Shown one piece after another: positions 23,972-32,871 of a stretch of DNA of 64,000 nt. The DNA comes from Dyadobacter fermentans DSM 18053. Its GTDB lineage: Bacteria > Bacteroidota > Bacteroidia > Cytophagales > Spirosomataceae. The stretch covers positions 5,062,501 through 5,126,500 of the forward strand of contig NC_013037.1 in the NCBI RefSeq assembly GCF_000023125.1. The letters run 5' to 3'. The translations under genes and the position numbers were made by a program. The stretch's first letter is position 1, and every line of letters starts with the position of its first letter. Under the pieces are notes generated by a model. The model was given only the letters and a program-made list of their open reading frames with translations, had not been told where the DNA came from and did no database searches.

Positions 23972-26900
23972 TTAAGGAAGCTGGCTTTTCCGTTGAATCA
24001 AAGAACCATACACTACATCCTGGATTTTTCTTCGTGTACGATGGGTCGTAATGGCCGTATTCTCCGGGTCGGGGTTCACGCGGTTGGAAAGGAATATGAA
24101 TACCAGGTCTTCCTCGGGATCTACCCACACCATTGTACCGGTGAAACCCGTGTGGCCGAATGAGTTGACGGACGCCAGCGGTGATACGAATGAGCTGTTG
24201 CCGTCCGCAGGGGCCTTGTCCCAGCCCAGTCCGCGGTGATGGGATTCGTCGTACATCCGCGAGAAGAATGGCACCGTGGCTTGCTCATAATAGCGTTTTC
24301 CTGCGTAGTTGCCCTTCCAGAGGTTCATTTGAAGTAAAACCGCCAGGTCGCGTGCGGTGCCAAAAAGGCCGGCGTGGCCCGATACGCCGCCAACAATGGC
24401 GGCCATCTGATCATGGACTGTTCCTTGTAGCAGCTGCCCGCGGAACCGGTAATCCTGCTCGGTAGGCGCAATCTGCTTTTCAGGAAAACGACGCAGCGGG
24501 TTGAAACCCAGGTAGGGCAGCCCCAGCGGCTCGTAAATGTTGGCGGCCACAAAATTGTCGAGCGACTGGCCGGCCACTCTTTCGACAATTTTTTGGAGTG
24601 TCAAAAAGCCGAGGTCACTGTACAGGTAACCGTAGCTGCCGGCGCGGTCGCGGCGGTTGTTCATGGGCGATTCCACCACCCACTTCCATACCGAATCGCG
24701 CAATGCACCTTTGGCGAAGAGTTTCGGGGCTACCTGCAGGTAGTAGGCCGTGTCTTGTTTCGAACTGTAATATTCCGGCAGAAGACCGCCTGCGCTGGTT
24801 TTGGTACGGTCCCACAGCGACGGGTAGAACGAAACCAGTCCCGAACGATGCAGCAGCAAATCACGGACGGTGAAGTTTTGCTTATTGGTACCCGCCAGTT
24901 CAGGCAGGTATTTGGATGCCTTTTCATCCAAACTGATCTGCTTGCGGTCATAAAGGAGCATCACAGCCTGCAATGTAGCCGAAACCTTGGTAAGCGACGC
25001 CAGGTCGTAGATCGTCTCGGGCGTTACGCGTTCGTTGGTGCGATAGCTTAACCCACCGAATTGTTTTTCGTAAATGATCTTACCCTGTCTGGCCACCAGC
25101 ACTTCGCAGCCGGGGAAAACATGGTCATTCACGGCCGCAGTGGCGATTTCATCGATTTTTTTAAGAGAAATACCATCCATTCCCACACTCTCCGGCGTGC
25201 CGAATGCAATGCGATTGATGGACGTGGTGCTTACACCGCCGCCACTTTTGTGGGCCAGTACCGACACCGGCAGGCGGCCCTTCGAGCCCAGCGCGCCGAA
25301 AATGATCTGCGGCACGATCTCCTGCTGGTCTTTGCCGTCCTGGTTGGCGCAAATGAGCACATCGGTGTCAGGGAAAAACTGAATGCTATAAGGCGTTCCG
25401 AACAGGCAGAGGATCACTTTTTTATTCTGCTGTTTGAGCTGGTTAACAAACTCCACCATGCCCGTGGTAATGCCATAATTCCGGCCGGGCTTGGAGCTAA
25501 TGCCGTGGACGTCGACGATCACTGTATTGTAAGGTTGCAGGTAACCGAGCATTTCGGTAATCTGGTCCTGCGACGACGGCGCGTCGTAAAACGAGTAGCT
25601 CCGCATCGGTTTGTAGGTGGAGAGCATCTTTTGGAATGCCACACCGCTGCCCTCGCCCATGCTCACGGACGCTATGTTGTTGTCCATCACCGAGCCGATC
25701 GGGATCAGGTTATTGTCGTTTTTAACAACGGTTACGGAAGCCTCAGAGAGCTCGCGGTTCAGTTCCTTGCTCTTCTCGCTGTTGAGGTCGTTGTAAAGAT
25801 TGTTGATGTCTATCGGCTTATATTGGTTCAGCCCGGCCCAGTATTTGGCTTGCAGAATGCGTTTCACCTTGTCGTCGATGATCTTTTCACTGATCAGCTT
25901 CGAATTGATGGCATCCTTGATGCGCGAAACGGTTTCGGCGATGCTTTCCGGGTAAAGCAGCACGTCGTTGCCTGCTACCAGCGCTTTCAGGTTCACGTCG
26001 GCCGGCTTGCCGTTTTTGAGCACGCCGCGCATATTCATGGCGTCGGTAAACACGAGGCCGCGGAAGCCCAGGTCTTTGCGGAGCAAGCCATTCACCACTT
26101 TATCAGACAGCGAGCTGGCCTGGTTGGGCGTGTTGTCCAATGCGGGAATGTACAAATGCGCATTCAGGACGCCCATCAGGCTGTCGGCGATCATTTCGCG
26201 GTAAGGGTACAAGTCGGAATTCAGCTGTTCCAGCGAATGATTAAGCACCGGGAGTGTGAAATGCGAATCGGCATCGGTATCACCATGGCCGGGGAAATGC
26301 TTGGCAGTAGCGATAATGCGATTGTGCTGTAAGCCTTTCATGTAGGCGATCGACTTCCGCGCGACATTCTCTTTGTCCTCACCAAACGAACGTATACCGA
26401 TTACCGGATTGGCCGGGTTGCTGTTCACATCCGACACCGGCGCGAAGTTGATATGAATGCCGAGGCGTTTGCATTGGCGCGCAATGTCGTCGCCCATGCG
26501 GTAAATCAGCCGGTCGTCCTGGATCGCGCCGAGCACCATTTGTTTCGGGAAGGAAATCGTGCTGTCGAGCCGCATGCCCAGGCCCCATTCACCGTCGATG
26601 CCGATGAAAAGCGGAATGTTGGAATGCGCCTGATAGCGGTTGGTGAGCTGCGCCTGGCTTACGGGGCCGCCCTGGAAGAATATCAGTCCGCCGATCTGGT
26701 AATCGTTAATCAGCTTGTCGATGTAACGGTAATGCGATTCGTCGCGGTTGGAAAAAGTAGCTACCATGAACAGCTGACCGATCTTCTGCTCGATGCTCAG
26801 GGATTTGAGCGTACTGTCCACCCATTCATTTTCCGGAAGAACCAACACCGGGTCACGGCGCTTTTTGGGCGCCTTATGCTTGGGCTCGGGTGCGGCAACA

Positions 26901-27040
26901 GCGGGTTTGTTGACGGCCGTGGTCTTAACCGACATCATTTTCCACGCAACGGAAGCCACGGAGGTCAGCACCACCAGCGCCACAACAATCACTACAACAC
27001 GAAACCGGCCGAACAACCAATTTTTCATACCTGAAAACAC
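23972..27040 (-). CDS. GH3 beta-N-acetylglucosaminidase fused to a serine beta-lactamase-fold domain
   Basis: The 1022-aa protein has an N-terminal membrane helix (residues 11-30). A GH3 domain follows (about 75-420), with the NagZ-type motif KHFPGHGDTDADSHF near residue 245 and the nucleophile in VFTDAMNMRG. A GH3 C-terminal part comes next, then a class C beta-lactamase-like domain (about 625-1010) with SxxK in LASLTK, Tyr in YSDLGF and GHTGFTG. The fusion is widespread in Bacteroidota and is linked to peptidoglycan recycling: the GH3 removes GlcNAc, and the serine hydrolase domain acts on peptide or ester bonds. It acts in the periplasm. Confidence 0.9.
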   Translation of the reverse strand: MFSGMKNWLFGRFRVVVIVVALVVLTSVASVAWKMMSVKTTAVNKPAVAAPEPKHKAPKKRRDPVLVLPENEWVDSTLKSLSIEQKIGQLFMVATFSNRDESHYRYIDKLINDYQIGGLIFFQGGPVSQAQLTNRYQAHSNIPLFIGIDGEWGLGMRLDSTISFPKQMVLGAIQDDRLIYRMGDDIARQCKRLGIHINFAPVSDVNSNPANPVIGIRSFGEDKENVARKSIAYMKGLQHNRIIATAKHFPGHGDTDADSHFTLPVLNHSLEQLNSDLYPYREMIADSLMGVLNAHLYIPALDNTPNQASSLSDKVVNGLLRKDLGFRGLVFTDAMNMRGVLKNGKPADVNLKALVAGNDVLLYPESIAETVSRIKDAINSKLISEKIIDDKVKRILQAKYWAGLNQYKPIDINNLYNDLNSEKSKELNRELSEASVTVVKNDNNLIPIGSVMDNNIASVSMGEGSGVAFQKMLSTYKPMRSYSFYDAPSSQDQITEMLGYLQPYNTVIVDVHGISSKPGRNYGITTGMVEFVNQLKQQNKKVILCLFGTPYSIQFFPDTDVLICANQDGKDQQEIVPQIIFGALGSKGRLPVSVLAHKSGGGVSTTSINRIAFGTPESVGMDGISLKKIDEIATAAVNDHVFPGCEVLVARQGKIIYEKQFGGLSYRTNERVTPETIYDLASLTKVSATLQAVMLLYDRKQISLDEKASKYLPELAGTNKQNFTVRDLLLHRSGLVSFYPSLWDRTKTSAGGLLPEYYSSKQDTAYYLQVAPKLFAKGALRDSVWKWVVESPMNNRRDRAGSYGYLYSDLGFLTLQKIVERVAGQSLDNFVAANIYEPLGLPYLGFNPLRRFPEKQIAPTEQDYRFRGQLLQGTVHDQMAAIVGGVSGHAGLFGTARDLAVLLQMNLWKGNYAGKRYYEQATVPFFSRMYDESHHRGLGWDKAPADGNSSFVSPLASVNSFGHTGFTGTMVWVDPEEDLVFIFLSNRVNPDPENTAITTHRTRRKIQDVVYGSLIQRKSQLP

Positions 27041-27211
27041 TGACTTAACGAGGGAATGTTAGGTTTAATATCTGCAACAACTGACATTGAGATTGATCAA
27101 AAGTTACAATGATAACAAAATTCTCGCGCTTTAAATCCTGGAAAATATCGTTTTAATGCAATTCTAATATTTGCCTTGCCGAATATGATCCTGGTAACTA
27201 ATGTCGGAACA

Positions 27212-27922
27212 TTAAGCCTGCTGGGTGAGCTTCTTGAAAATATCTTCCAGCGAATCACCCGTTTGGCGCAGCTCCTGCAACGAGCTGTCGCTCACTACTT
27301 TGCCTTTGTTGATAATAATCACACGGTCGCACAATGCCTCCACTTCCTGCATAATATGGGTGGAAAAAAGCACTGTCTTGTCCTGGCCGGCGGTACGGAT
27401 CACCTCACGGATCTCCTGGATCTGGTTAGGGTCGAGGCCCGTGGTGGGCTCGTCGAGGATCAGTACTTCGGGGTTGTGCAAAAATGATTGCGCAAGCCCG
27501 ACGCGCTGCCTGTAACCTTTGGACAGTTGCCCGATCTTCTTGCGCCGCTCCGGTTCCAATCCGCACATCGCGATCACTTCGTCCACCCGCGACTGCAATG
27601 CCGCGCCGCCCATTCCGTACAGTTTTCCGGAGAAAAGCAGGAACTCCGTTACGTACATATCCAAATACAGCGGGTTATGCTCGGGCAGGTAGCCGATCGC
27701 CCTGCGAGCAGGCATCGGTTGCTGCGTCACATCGAAATCCGACACTTTGGCCAGGCCTTCGGTCGGTTTCAGGTAGCCGGTAAGAATTTTCATGGTCGTC
27801 GATTTCCCTGCACCGTTCGGCCCGAGAAAACCCACGATTTCGCCTTTCCTGAGCGTAAATGAAATCCCATCGACCGCGCGCTGCGTTCCGTAAACCTTTG
27901 TCAAGTTGGTGACTTCGATCAT
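27212..27922 (-). CDS. gldA: ABC transporter ATP-binding protein, GldA-like
   Basis: The 236-aa ATPase has Walker A GPNGAGKST, signature LSKGYRQRVGLA, Walker B VLILDEPTTGLD and the switch His in STHIMQEVEAL. Its length and the words IGYLPEHNPLYLDM are those of the GldA family, the ATPase of the gliding-motility-associated ABC transporter with GldF and GldG. No gldF or gldG is adjacent, so the assignment rests on sequence flavour alone. Upstream lies a stretch of TGAATGAG repeats. Confidence 0.75.
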   Translation of the reverse strand: MIEVTNLTKVYGTQRAVDGISFTLRKGEIVGFLGPNGAGKSTTMKILTGYLKPTEGLAKVSDFDVTQQPMPARRAIGYLPEHNPLYLDMYVTEFLLFSGKLYGMGGAALQSRVDEVIAMCGLEPERRKKIGQLSKGYRQRVGLAQSFLHNPEVLILDEPTTGLDPNQIQEIREVIRTAGQDKTVLFSTHIMQEVEALCDRVIIINKGKVVSDSSLQELRQTGDSLEDIFKKLTQQA

Positions 27923-27932
27923 GGGTTAATTT

Positions 27933-28012
27933 TGAATGAGTTAATGAGTGAATGAGTTAATGAGTGAATGAGTGAATGATTGAATGATTGAATGAGTGAA
28001 TGAGTGAATGAG
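27933..28012. repeat. Degenerate TGAATGAG tandem repeat
   Basis: About 80 bases between the GldA-like gene and the acyltransferase gene consist of units such as TGAATGAG, TTAATGAG and TGAATGAT. It codes for nothing. Similar words occur in the rRNA spacer. A slippage-prone spacer in the upstream region of the GldA-like gene could affect its expression. Confidence 0.6.
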
Positions 28013-28066
28013 CTGCTGTGGAACAGGGAATGAGTGAAAGTGTCAATGACTATTCCTGACCATCCT

Positions 28067-29182
28067 TTACACTTTCAAAAACAGTTTATTTCTGTAAAGT
28101 AAATACATAAACGCCCATTGTACCGCTATAAATGCAATTACTTCGCCTACTGCCTCGGCGCCGTGGGGGAAATAGCTGAGTATGCCGCCGAACAATGCGC
28201 GGGCAGTGTAACCGAAGTCGATGAAGCGGCCTACCATGTAAATCACAATCGAATTCATGCCGATCACGACAAAAAACAGCGTCCATTTACGGTAATTGAG
28301 CACATCCACAATCCAATAGAACAGCGCCAGCAGCAAGGTGCTGAACCCGCCTGCGCAGAGTACGAACGAACTGGTCCAGAGATTTTTGTTGATGGGGAAA
28401 AAGTAATCCCACACCAGGCAGACCAGCAAACTCACCACACCTGCAAACACAAGGTAAATGACTTTGCTTTTCTGGGAAAGTACCTCGTGGCTCGTCCGCA
28501 GCAGCTCTCCCGCGAAAATGCCCATAAGGCCGGTAGCGATGGCCGGAATGGTCGAAACGAGTCCTTCGGGATCGTGGATCGTGAGGTGCAGGCGGCCGGG
28601 AATGATCAGGCTATCGAAGTAGCTGGCGGGGTTGCAGTCGATCGTGAGCAGACCGGCGCCGCATCCGGGAACGGGGTAGAACATCATGAACAGATAATAG
28701 CCGATCAGCAGCCCGCCGAACCAGATCCAGCGCGCGCGGTAACCGAAATAGAGGTAAATGATCTGCGCAAACATCCCCGCAAGCCCGATCCGTGCGAGTA
28801 CGCTCGGGTAGCGCATCTGCGACCATTCGGTTTCGAAAATGCCGTTGTTATAAATAATGCCCAGAAAAACGAGGATGATGCCGCGCTGGATCACCTTGCG
28901 GACCAGCTGCGATGGCGGCACACCTTTTTCGAGCCGACTGCCGAGTGAAAACGGCGTCGAAACGCCCGCCATGAAAAGGAATGTGGGAAAAATCAGGTCA
29001 TAGGCCCGGAAACCATTCCAATCGGGATGGGTAAACTGGTGGGCCAGCACGATCGCCCACGACCAGCCGGTCACTTTGGCGAGGACATGGAAAATCTCTT
29101 CGCCACCCGAAATCCAGAACATATCAAAACCACGCAACGTATCCAGGGACAATAACCTTTGTGAAGGAGCACTATCTTTCAT
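28067..29182 (-). CDS. Membrane acyltransferase (HGSNAT/DUF5009-like)
   Basis: The 371-aa protein (ATG at 29182) has about ten membrane helices. It begins with the family motif RLLSLDTLRGFDMFWI and has HPDWNGFRAYDLIFPTFLFM, the segment with the conserved His of heparan-alpha-glucosaminide acetyltransferase relatives. Members move acetyl groups across the membrane to sugars. In Bacteroidota they are usually next to glycan genes; here the neighbours are a GldA-like ATPase and an LTxxQ protein, so the target is unknown. The open frame upstream of 29182 lacks family sequence. Confidence 0.85.
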   Translation of the reverse strand: MKDSAPSQRLLSLDTLRGFDMFWISGGEEIFHVLAKVTGWSWAIVLAHQFTHPDWNGFRAYDLIFPTFLFMAGVSTPFSLGSRLEKGVPPSQLVRKVIQRGIILVFLGIIYNNGIFETEWSQMRYPSVLARIGLAGMFAQIIYLYFGYRARWIWFGGLLIGYYLFMMFYPVPGCGAGLLTIDCNPASYFDSLIIPGRLHLTIHDPEGLVSTIPAIATGLMGIFAGELLRTSHEVLSQKSKVIYLVFAGVVSLLVCLVWDYFFPINKNLWTSSFVLCAGGFSTLLLALFYWIVDVLNYRKWTLFFVVIGMNSIVIYMVGRFIDFGYTARALFGGILSYFPHGAEAVGEVIAFIAVQWAFMYLLYRNKLFLKV

Positions 29183-29414
29183 CTGATAAAACAGGGGGTA
29201 GGGAAATAAAATTTGGGAAATAGAATGCAGTTTGAAATAAAACCAATAGCAACTACTGTAAAGATTGCAAAAAATACTATCAGAGCTTTCGGGGAAAACT
29301 ACATTTATTTGAATAAGCCTATTTGTCTCGCGGATAATGAAAAAAGCGGCGCGGCATATACTACCTGTGCAAAACGCCGTTATAAGCATCGAATTTCCAA
29401 CCCATGATCACCCC

Positions 29415-29855
29415 ATGAAAAAAATCCTGATGCTCTTTTTCGCCCTCGGCCTGTTGCTGGGTGGTTTAGCCTCTTCCGATTCCATTGCGCAGTCGCGCCG
29501 TAGCGACGGCCGCAGCAGCGACCAGCGCAGCATCAGCCGTGACGACGATGATTTCGAAAATGACGCGGCCAACAGCAAGCTCAACAACCGGCGTCTGGAA
29601 AAGAACATGGACAAGTACGCCGACGAGCTGCAACTCACGAAGCGACAGGAAAAGCAACTCAAAAAGATCGACCGGCGGTATGCAAGGATGGAAAGGAAAA
29701 TGAAGCGCCGGGGCGCAAAAAGAAGCGACCGCAACCGCCTGGCGAAAGAAAAGCGCATTGAAATCATCGAAATCCTCACACCCGACCAGCAGCAGACGCT
29801 GGAAGCATTATCAAAAAAGGGACGGTTTAGTCTGGATCAGTTGTTCGGGCGGTAG
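29415..29855 (+). CDS. Secreted LTxxQ-type (Spy/CpxP-like) protein
   Basis: The 146-aa protein has a signal peptide (MKKILMLFFALGLLLGG) and a strongly basic helical mature part with two LTxxQ words (LTKRQ and LTPDQ), as in Spy/CpxP periplasmic chaperones. Its length and the pair of helices fit. Such proteins buffer misfolded proteins or signal envelope stress. Its ATG is about 230 bases from that of the acyltransferase, which is transcribed the other way. Confidence 0.65.
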   Translation: MKKILMLFFALGLLLGGLASSDSIAQSRRSDGRSSDQRSISRDDDDFENDAANSKLNNRRLEKNMDKYADELQLTKRQEKQLKKIDRRYARMERKMKRRGAKRSDRNRLAKEKRIEIIEILTPDQQQTLEALSKKGRFSLDQLFGR

Positions 29856-29886
29856 CGTTTTGTGGAGGTCAAATCATAACATTTTG

Positions 29887-29930
29887 GGATTCAAATCCAA
29901 AATAATCATGATATTTTTGGATTTGAATCC
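29887..29930. promoter_or_regulatory. Perfect 16-bp inverted repeat before the DUF4143 ATPase gene
   Basis: GGATTCAAATCCAAAA (29887-29902) and its exact complement (29915-29930) are separated by 12 bases. The pair sits 37 bases before the ATPase start codon and 31 after the end of the LTxxQ gene. It has no T-run on the plus strand and looks more like an operator than a terminator. Confidence 0.55.
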
Positions 29931-29967
29931 TGGAATATCATAATTTTAAAGGATAAGACCTTAAATT

Positions 29968-31104
29968 ATGATAAGGAGAAGTCAACAAGATGCTGCGCTA
30001 GGTTATTTGTTCAAAAGCAAAGCGCTTATTATTTATGGTCCACGGCAAGCGGGAAAAACGACGTTTTCGGAGCAATTGCTGGAAATGGTGGATAAAAAGA
30101 CGCTACGGCTTAATGGGGATGACGCCGATACGCGCGAAGCTTTTCTAAAACCGAATGCAACGCTTATCGAGAGAATAATCGGGGATCATGAAGTGGTATT
30201 TATCGATGAAGCCCAGCGCATTCAGGATGTAGGGCTCGTGATCAAGATCATTGTTGACCGGTTCAAGCATGTGCAAGTCATCGCGACAGGCTCTTCCTCA
30301 TTTGAATTGGCGGGCAATATCAACGAACCGCTCACGGGAAGGCGCTACGAAATGCAGTTGCTTCCTGTTTCGTACGCGGAATTGGTTAAATACACCGACT
30401 ATCTCACCGAGCAGCGGCTTCTGGAACAACGGCTGATATACGGCTCCTATCCCGAAATCGCTACCGACCCTGTGAATGCTGAAAAGCACCTTAAACTGAT
30501 TGCTAACAGTTATTTATATAAAGACTTATTGGTCCTTGAACAGGTGAAAAAGCCAGTTTTGCTGGAAAAGATCGTCAAGGCAATTGCATTGCAGGTGGGA
30601 AGCGAAGTGAGTGTTACCGAAATCGGGCGGCTGGTGCAGGCGGATAACAAGACGGTGGAAAAGTACATCGATTTGCTGGAAAAGGCATTTGTGCTATTCA
30701 CCGTTCCCGCGTTTTCAGGGAACGTGCGCAATGAAATCAAAAAGGGGCGCAAGATTTATTTCTATGATAATGGGATTATCAATGCAGTGATCAATAATTT
30801 CAACCCTATCAAAAACCGAAACGATGTGGGAGCATTGTGGGAAAACTATTTGATCAGCGAGCGTAAGAAATTTCTGAATGCGAATGAGTTAGACGCAAAA
30901 ATATACTTCTGGCGTACTACCCAGCAGCAGGAGGTGGATTACATAGAAGAGATAAAAGGGAACCTGCGCGCGATTGAATTCAAGTGGAATTCCGAAGCGT
31001 CTGCAAGATTTCCGTCAACGTTTTTAACCAATTATCCCAAAGTAAAAGCGACCCTCGTGACTCCCGCTAACCGCGACCAGTTTCTGACTTCATTGGAGTT
31101 CTAA
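29968..31104 (+). CDS. AAA-type ATPase with DUF4143 domain
   Basis: The 378-aa protein has an N-terminal P-loop (YGPRQAGKTT), a Walker B-like VVFIDEAQRI and the sensor VIATGSSSFEL. A C-terminal DUF4143 domain follows, with LPVSYAELV, a winged-helix-like segment (VSVTEIGRLVQAD) and a restriction-nuclease-like end (YFWRTTQQQEVDYIEE, EFKWN). The family is often mobile and of unknown function; the C-terminal E...D/QxE..E residues resemble the PD-(D/E)XK pattern. A second member is cut by the right edge of this window. Confidence 0.85.
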   Translation: MIRRSQQDAALGYLFKSKALIIYGPRQAGKTTFSEQLLEMVDKKTLRLNGDDADTREAFLKPNATLIERIIGDHEVVFIDEAQRIQDVGLVIKIIVDRFKHVQVIATGSSSFELAGNINEPLTGRRYEMQLLPVSYAELVKYTDYLTEQRLLEQRLIYGSYPEIATDPVNAEKHLKLIANSYLYKDLLVLEQVKKPVLLEKIVKAIALQVGSEVSVTEIGRLVQADNKTVEKYIDLLEKAFVLFTVPAFSGNVRNEIKKGRKIYFYDNGIINAVINNFNPIKNRNDVGALWENYLISERKKFLNANELDAKIYFWRTTQQQEVDYIEEIKGNLRAIEFKWNSEASARFPSTFLTNYPKVKATLVTPANRDQFLTSLEF

Positions 31105-31173
31105 GAATCAACCAATAGCGTACACTAACAAATCCTGACCCATTCCTGACAACCGTTGACAAACCCGACCGAA

Positions 31174-32844
31174 TCACTTCAACCCCTCAAACCAGGCTTC
31201 AATCGCAGGCCCGGATAAGTTGAACAGCAGCCCGGGCAGGATACCGACGAGGATGGTGAGGATGGCCAGCGGCACCAGCATGAAAGTTTCGCGGCGGGTG
31301 AGGTCGTTGAGGACTTGGGTGGTGGCGTTTTTGTACCAGAATGAGCCGAAAAACATGCGTTGGTAGGTCCACAGGAAGTAGCCGGCGGCCAGGACGATAC
31401 CTAATGTGGACAATGCGGGAATCCAAACTGGCAGGGCGTCGGACTGGAATGCGCCCATGAGCGTGAAAAGCTCGCCTACGAAACCCGAGAAGCCCGGCAA
31501 GCCCAGCGATGCGAAGAATGCGATGCCTGTGAGGACCGTGTATCGCGGCATGACGCCCACGAGGCCGCGGTAATGATCGATGCGACGGTCGTGGGTGCGG
31601 TCGTAAATAACGCCGGTGAGTAAGAAGAGCATTGCCGATAAAATCCCGTGGCTAACCATCTGATAAATGGCGCCGTTGAAACCCTCGGGCGTGAATGCAG
31701 CGATTCCAAGCAGTACAAAGCCCATGTGCGAGACGGACGAGTAAGCGATCATTTTTTTCAGATCGTTTTGTCCCAATGCATTGAAACCGCCGTAAACGAT
31801 GGAGATCATACCCAGCACGGCGAGCGGAATGGCACTGTATAGCGCTTCGGCCGGGAAGAAACCATCCACGATCCGAATGAAACCATAACCACCGATTTTA
31901 AGCAAAATACCCGCAAGCACCACCGAAATGGGCGTAGGCGCTTCTACGTGCGCATCGGGAAGCCAGGTGTGGACTGGCACAACCGGCAGTTTTACGGCGA
32001 AACCGATGAACAGGAACCAGAATGCCAGCAAGCGAACGGGAATGTTGCCGATAAAAAAGTCGGAAGCGGTGTTCAGGATCGAGCCCGGAATGTAGTTGCC
32101 GGGATCGGCGAGGTAGCTGAAACGGAAGGTGTGGATGAGTTGCTCGGGGGCGATCTTACCATCGAACAGCCATTGCTGGATCTGCGGGATCATGTCCGGG
32201 TGAATGGCGTCCTCGGGGCCGATGAGGCCTACCGCCCGCGCCGTTTCCACCGGATCGATTACCGAAAGGTACAGGCCGATCATTACAATCAGGATCAGCA
32301 GCGAGCCGAGGAATGTATAAATGAAGAACTTCAAAGCGGCATATTCACGCCGCGGACCGCCCCAGAGGCCGATGAGAAAGTACATCGGAAGGAGCATAAA
32401 TTCGAAAAACAAATAGAAGAGGAACAGGTCTTGAGCCAGAAAACAGCCCATCACACTGCCGCTTAGCAGGAGGTATAAGCCAAAATACGCCCTCGATTTG
32501 TGGTTGACATTCCACGAACTCACCACGCCGACCAATAGCACCACCACCGCCAGCAGCACCAGCGGAAAGCTGATACCATCCACGGCCAATGCATAATCAA
32601 TCGAAACAACTCCCAGCGAACCGATGGGTAGCGTGATCCAGTCCCTCACCTCGGAAAGTTGCTGGCCGGGGTTCTGAATGTCGAATGAAAGGTACGAAAC
32701 GGCTGTAACGACTACTTCCAGCAGCAACGCGACGAGCGTGATGAGGCGGAAATTGTGCTGGCGATCGACCGGCCAGAAAGCGACGGCCACGGCGCCCAGT
32801 AATGGTATGGCAATTAAGAAGGTGAGTATATGATCAATCATCAA
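31174..32844 (-). CDS. nuoM: NADH-quinone oxidoreductase subunit M
   Basis: The 556-aa protein has about 14 membrane helices and the NuoM/Mrp-type motifs. These are FFEFMLLPMYFLIGLWGG, the proton-channel segment VHTWLPDAHVEAPTPISV, and KKMIAYSSVSHMGFVLLG. It forms one proton-pumping antiporter-like arm of complex I. Its start lies 27 bases after the nuoL stop. No nuoN follows; the next gene is an unrelated ATPase on the other strand. Confidence 0.95.
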   Translation of the reverse strand: MMIDHILTFLIAIPLLGAVAVAFWPVDRQHNFRLITLVALLLEVVVTAVSYLSFDIQNPGQQLSEVRDWITLPIGSLGVVSIDYALAVDGISFPLVLLAVVVLLVGVVSSWNVNHKSRAYFGLYLLLSGSVMGCFLAQDLFLFYLFFEFMLLPMYFLIGLWGGPRREYAALKFFIYTFLGSLLILIVMIGLYLSVIDPVETARAVGLIGPEDAIHPDMIPQIQQWLFDGKIAPEQLIHTFRFSYLADPGNYIPGSILNTASDFFIGNIPVRLLAFWFLFIGFAVKLPVVPVHTWLPDAHVEAPTPISVVLAGILLKIGGYGFIRIVDGFFPAEALYSAIPLAVLGMISIVYGGFNALGQNDLKKMIAYSSVSHMGFVLLGIAAFTPEGFNGAIYQMVSHGILSAMLFLLTGVIYDRTHDRRIDHYRGLVGVMPRYTVLTGIAFFASLGLPGFSGFVGELFTLMGAFQSDALPVWIPALSTLGIVLAAGYFLWTYQRMFFGSFWYKNATTQVLNDLTRRETFMLVPLAILTILVGILPGLLFNLSGPAIEAWFEGLK

Positions 32845-32871
32845 GCATTAATTTAACCGGCCGGGCCTGCA

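Noticed and set aside
25061..26332. Plus-strand open frame of 423 codons
   Set aside because: It is antisense to the GH3 domain, whose catalytic motifs are clear on the minus strand.
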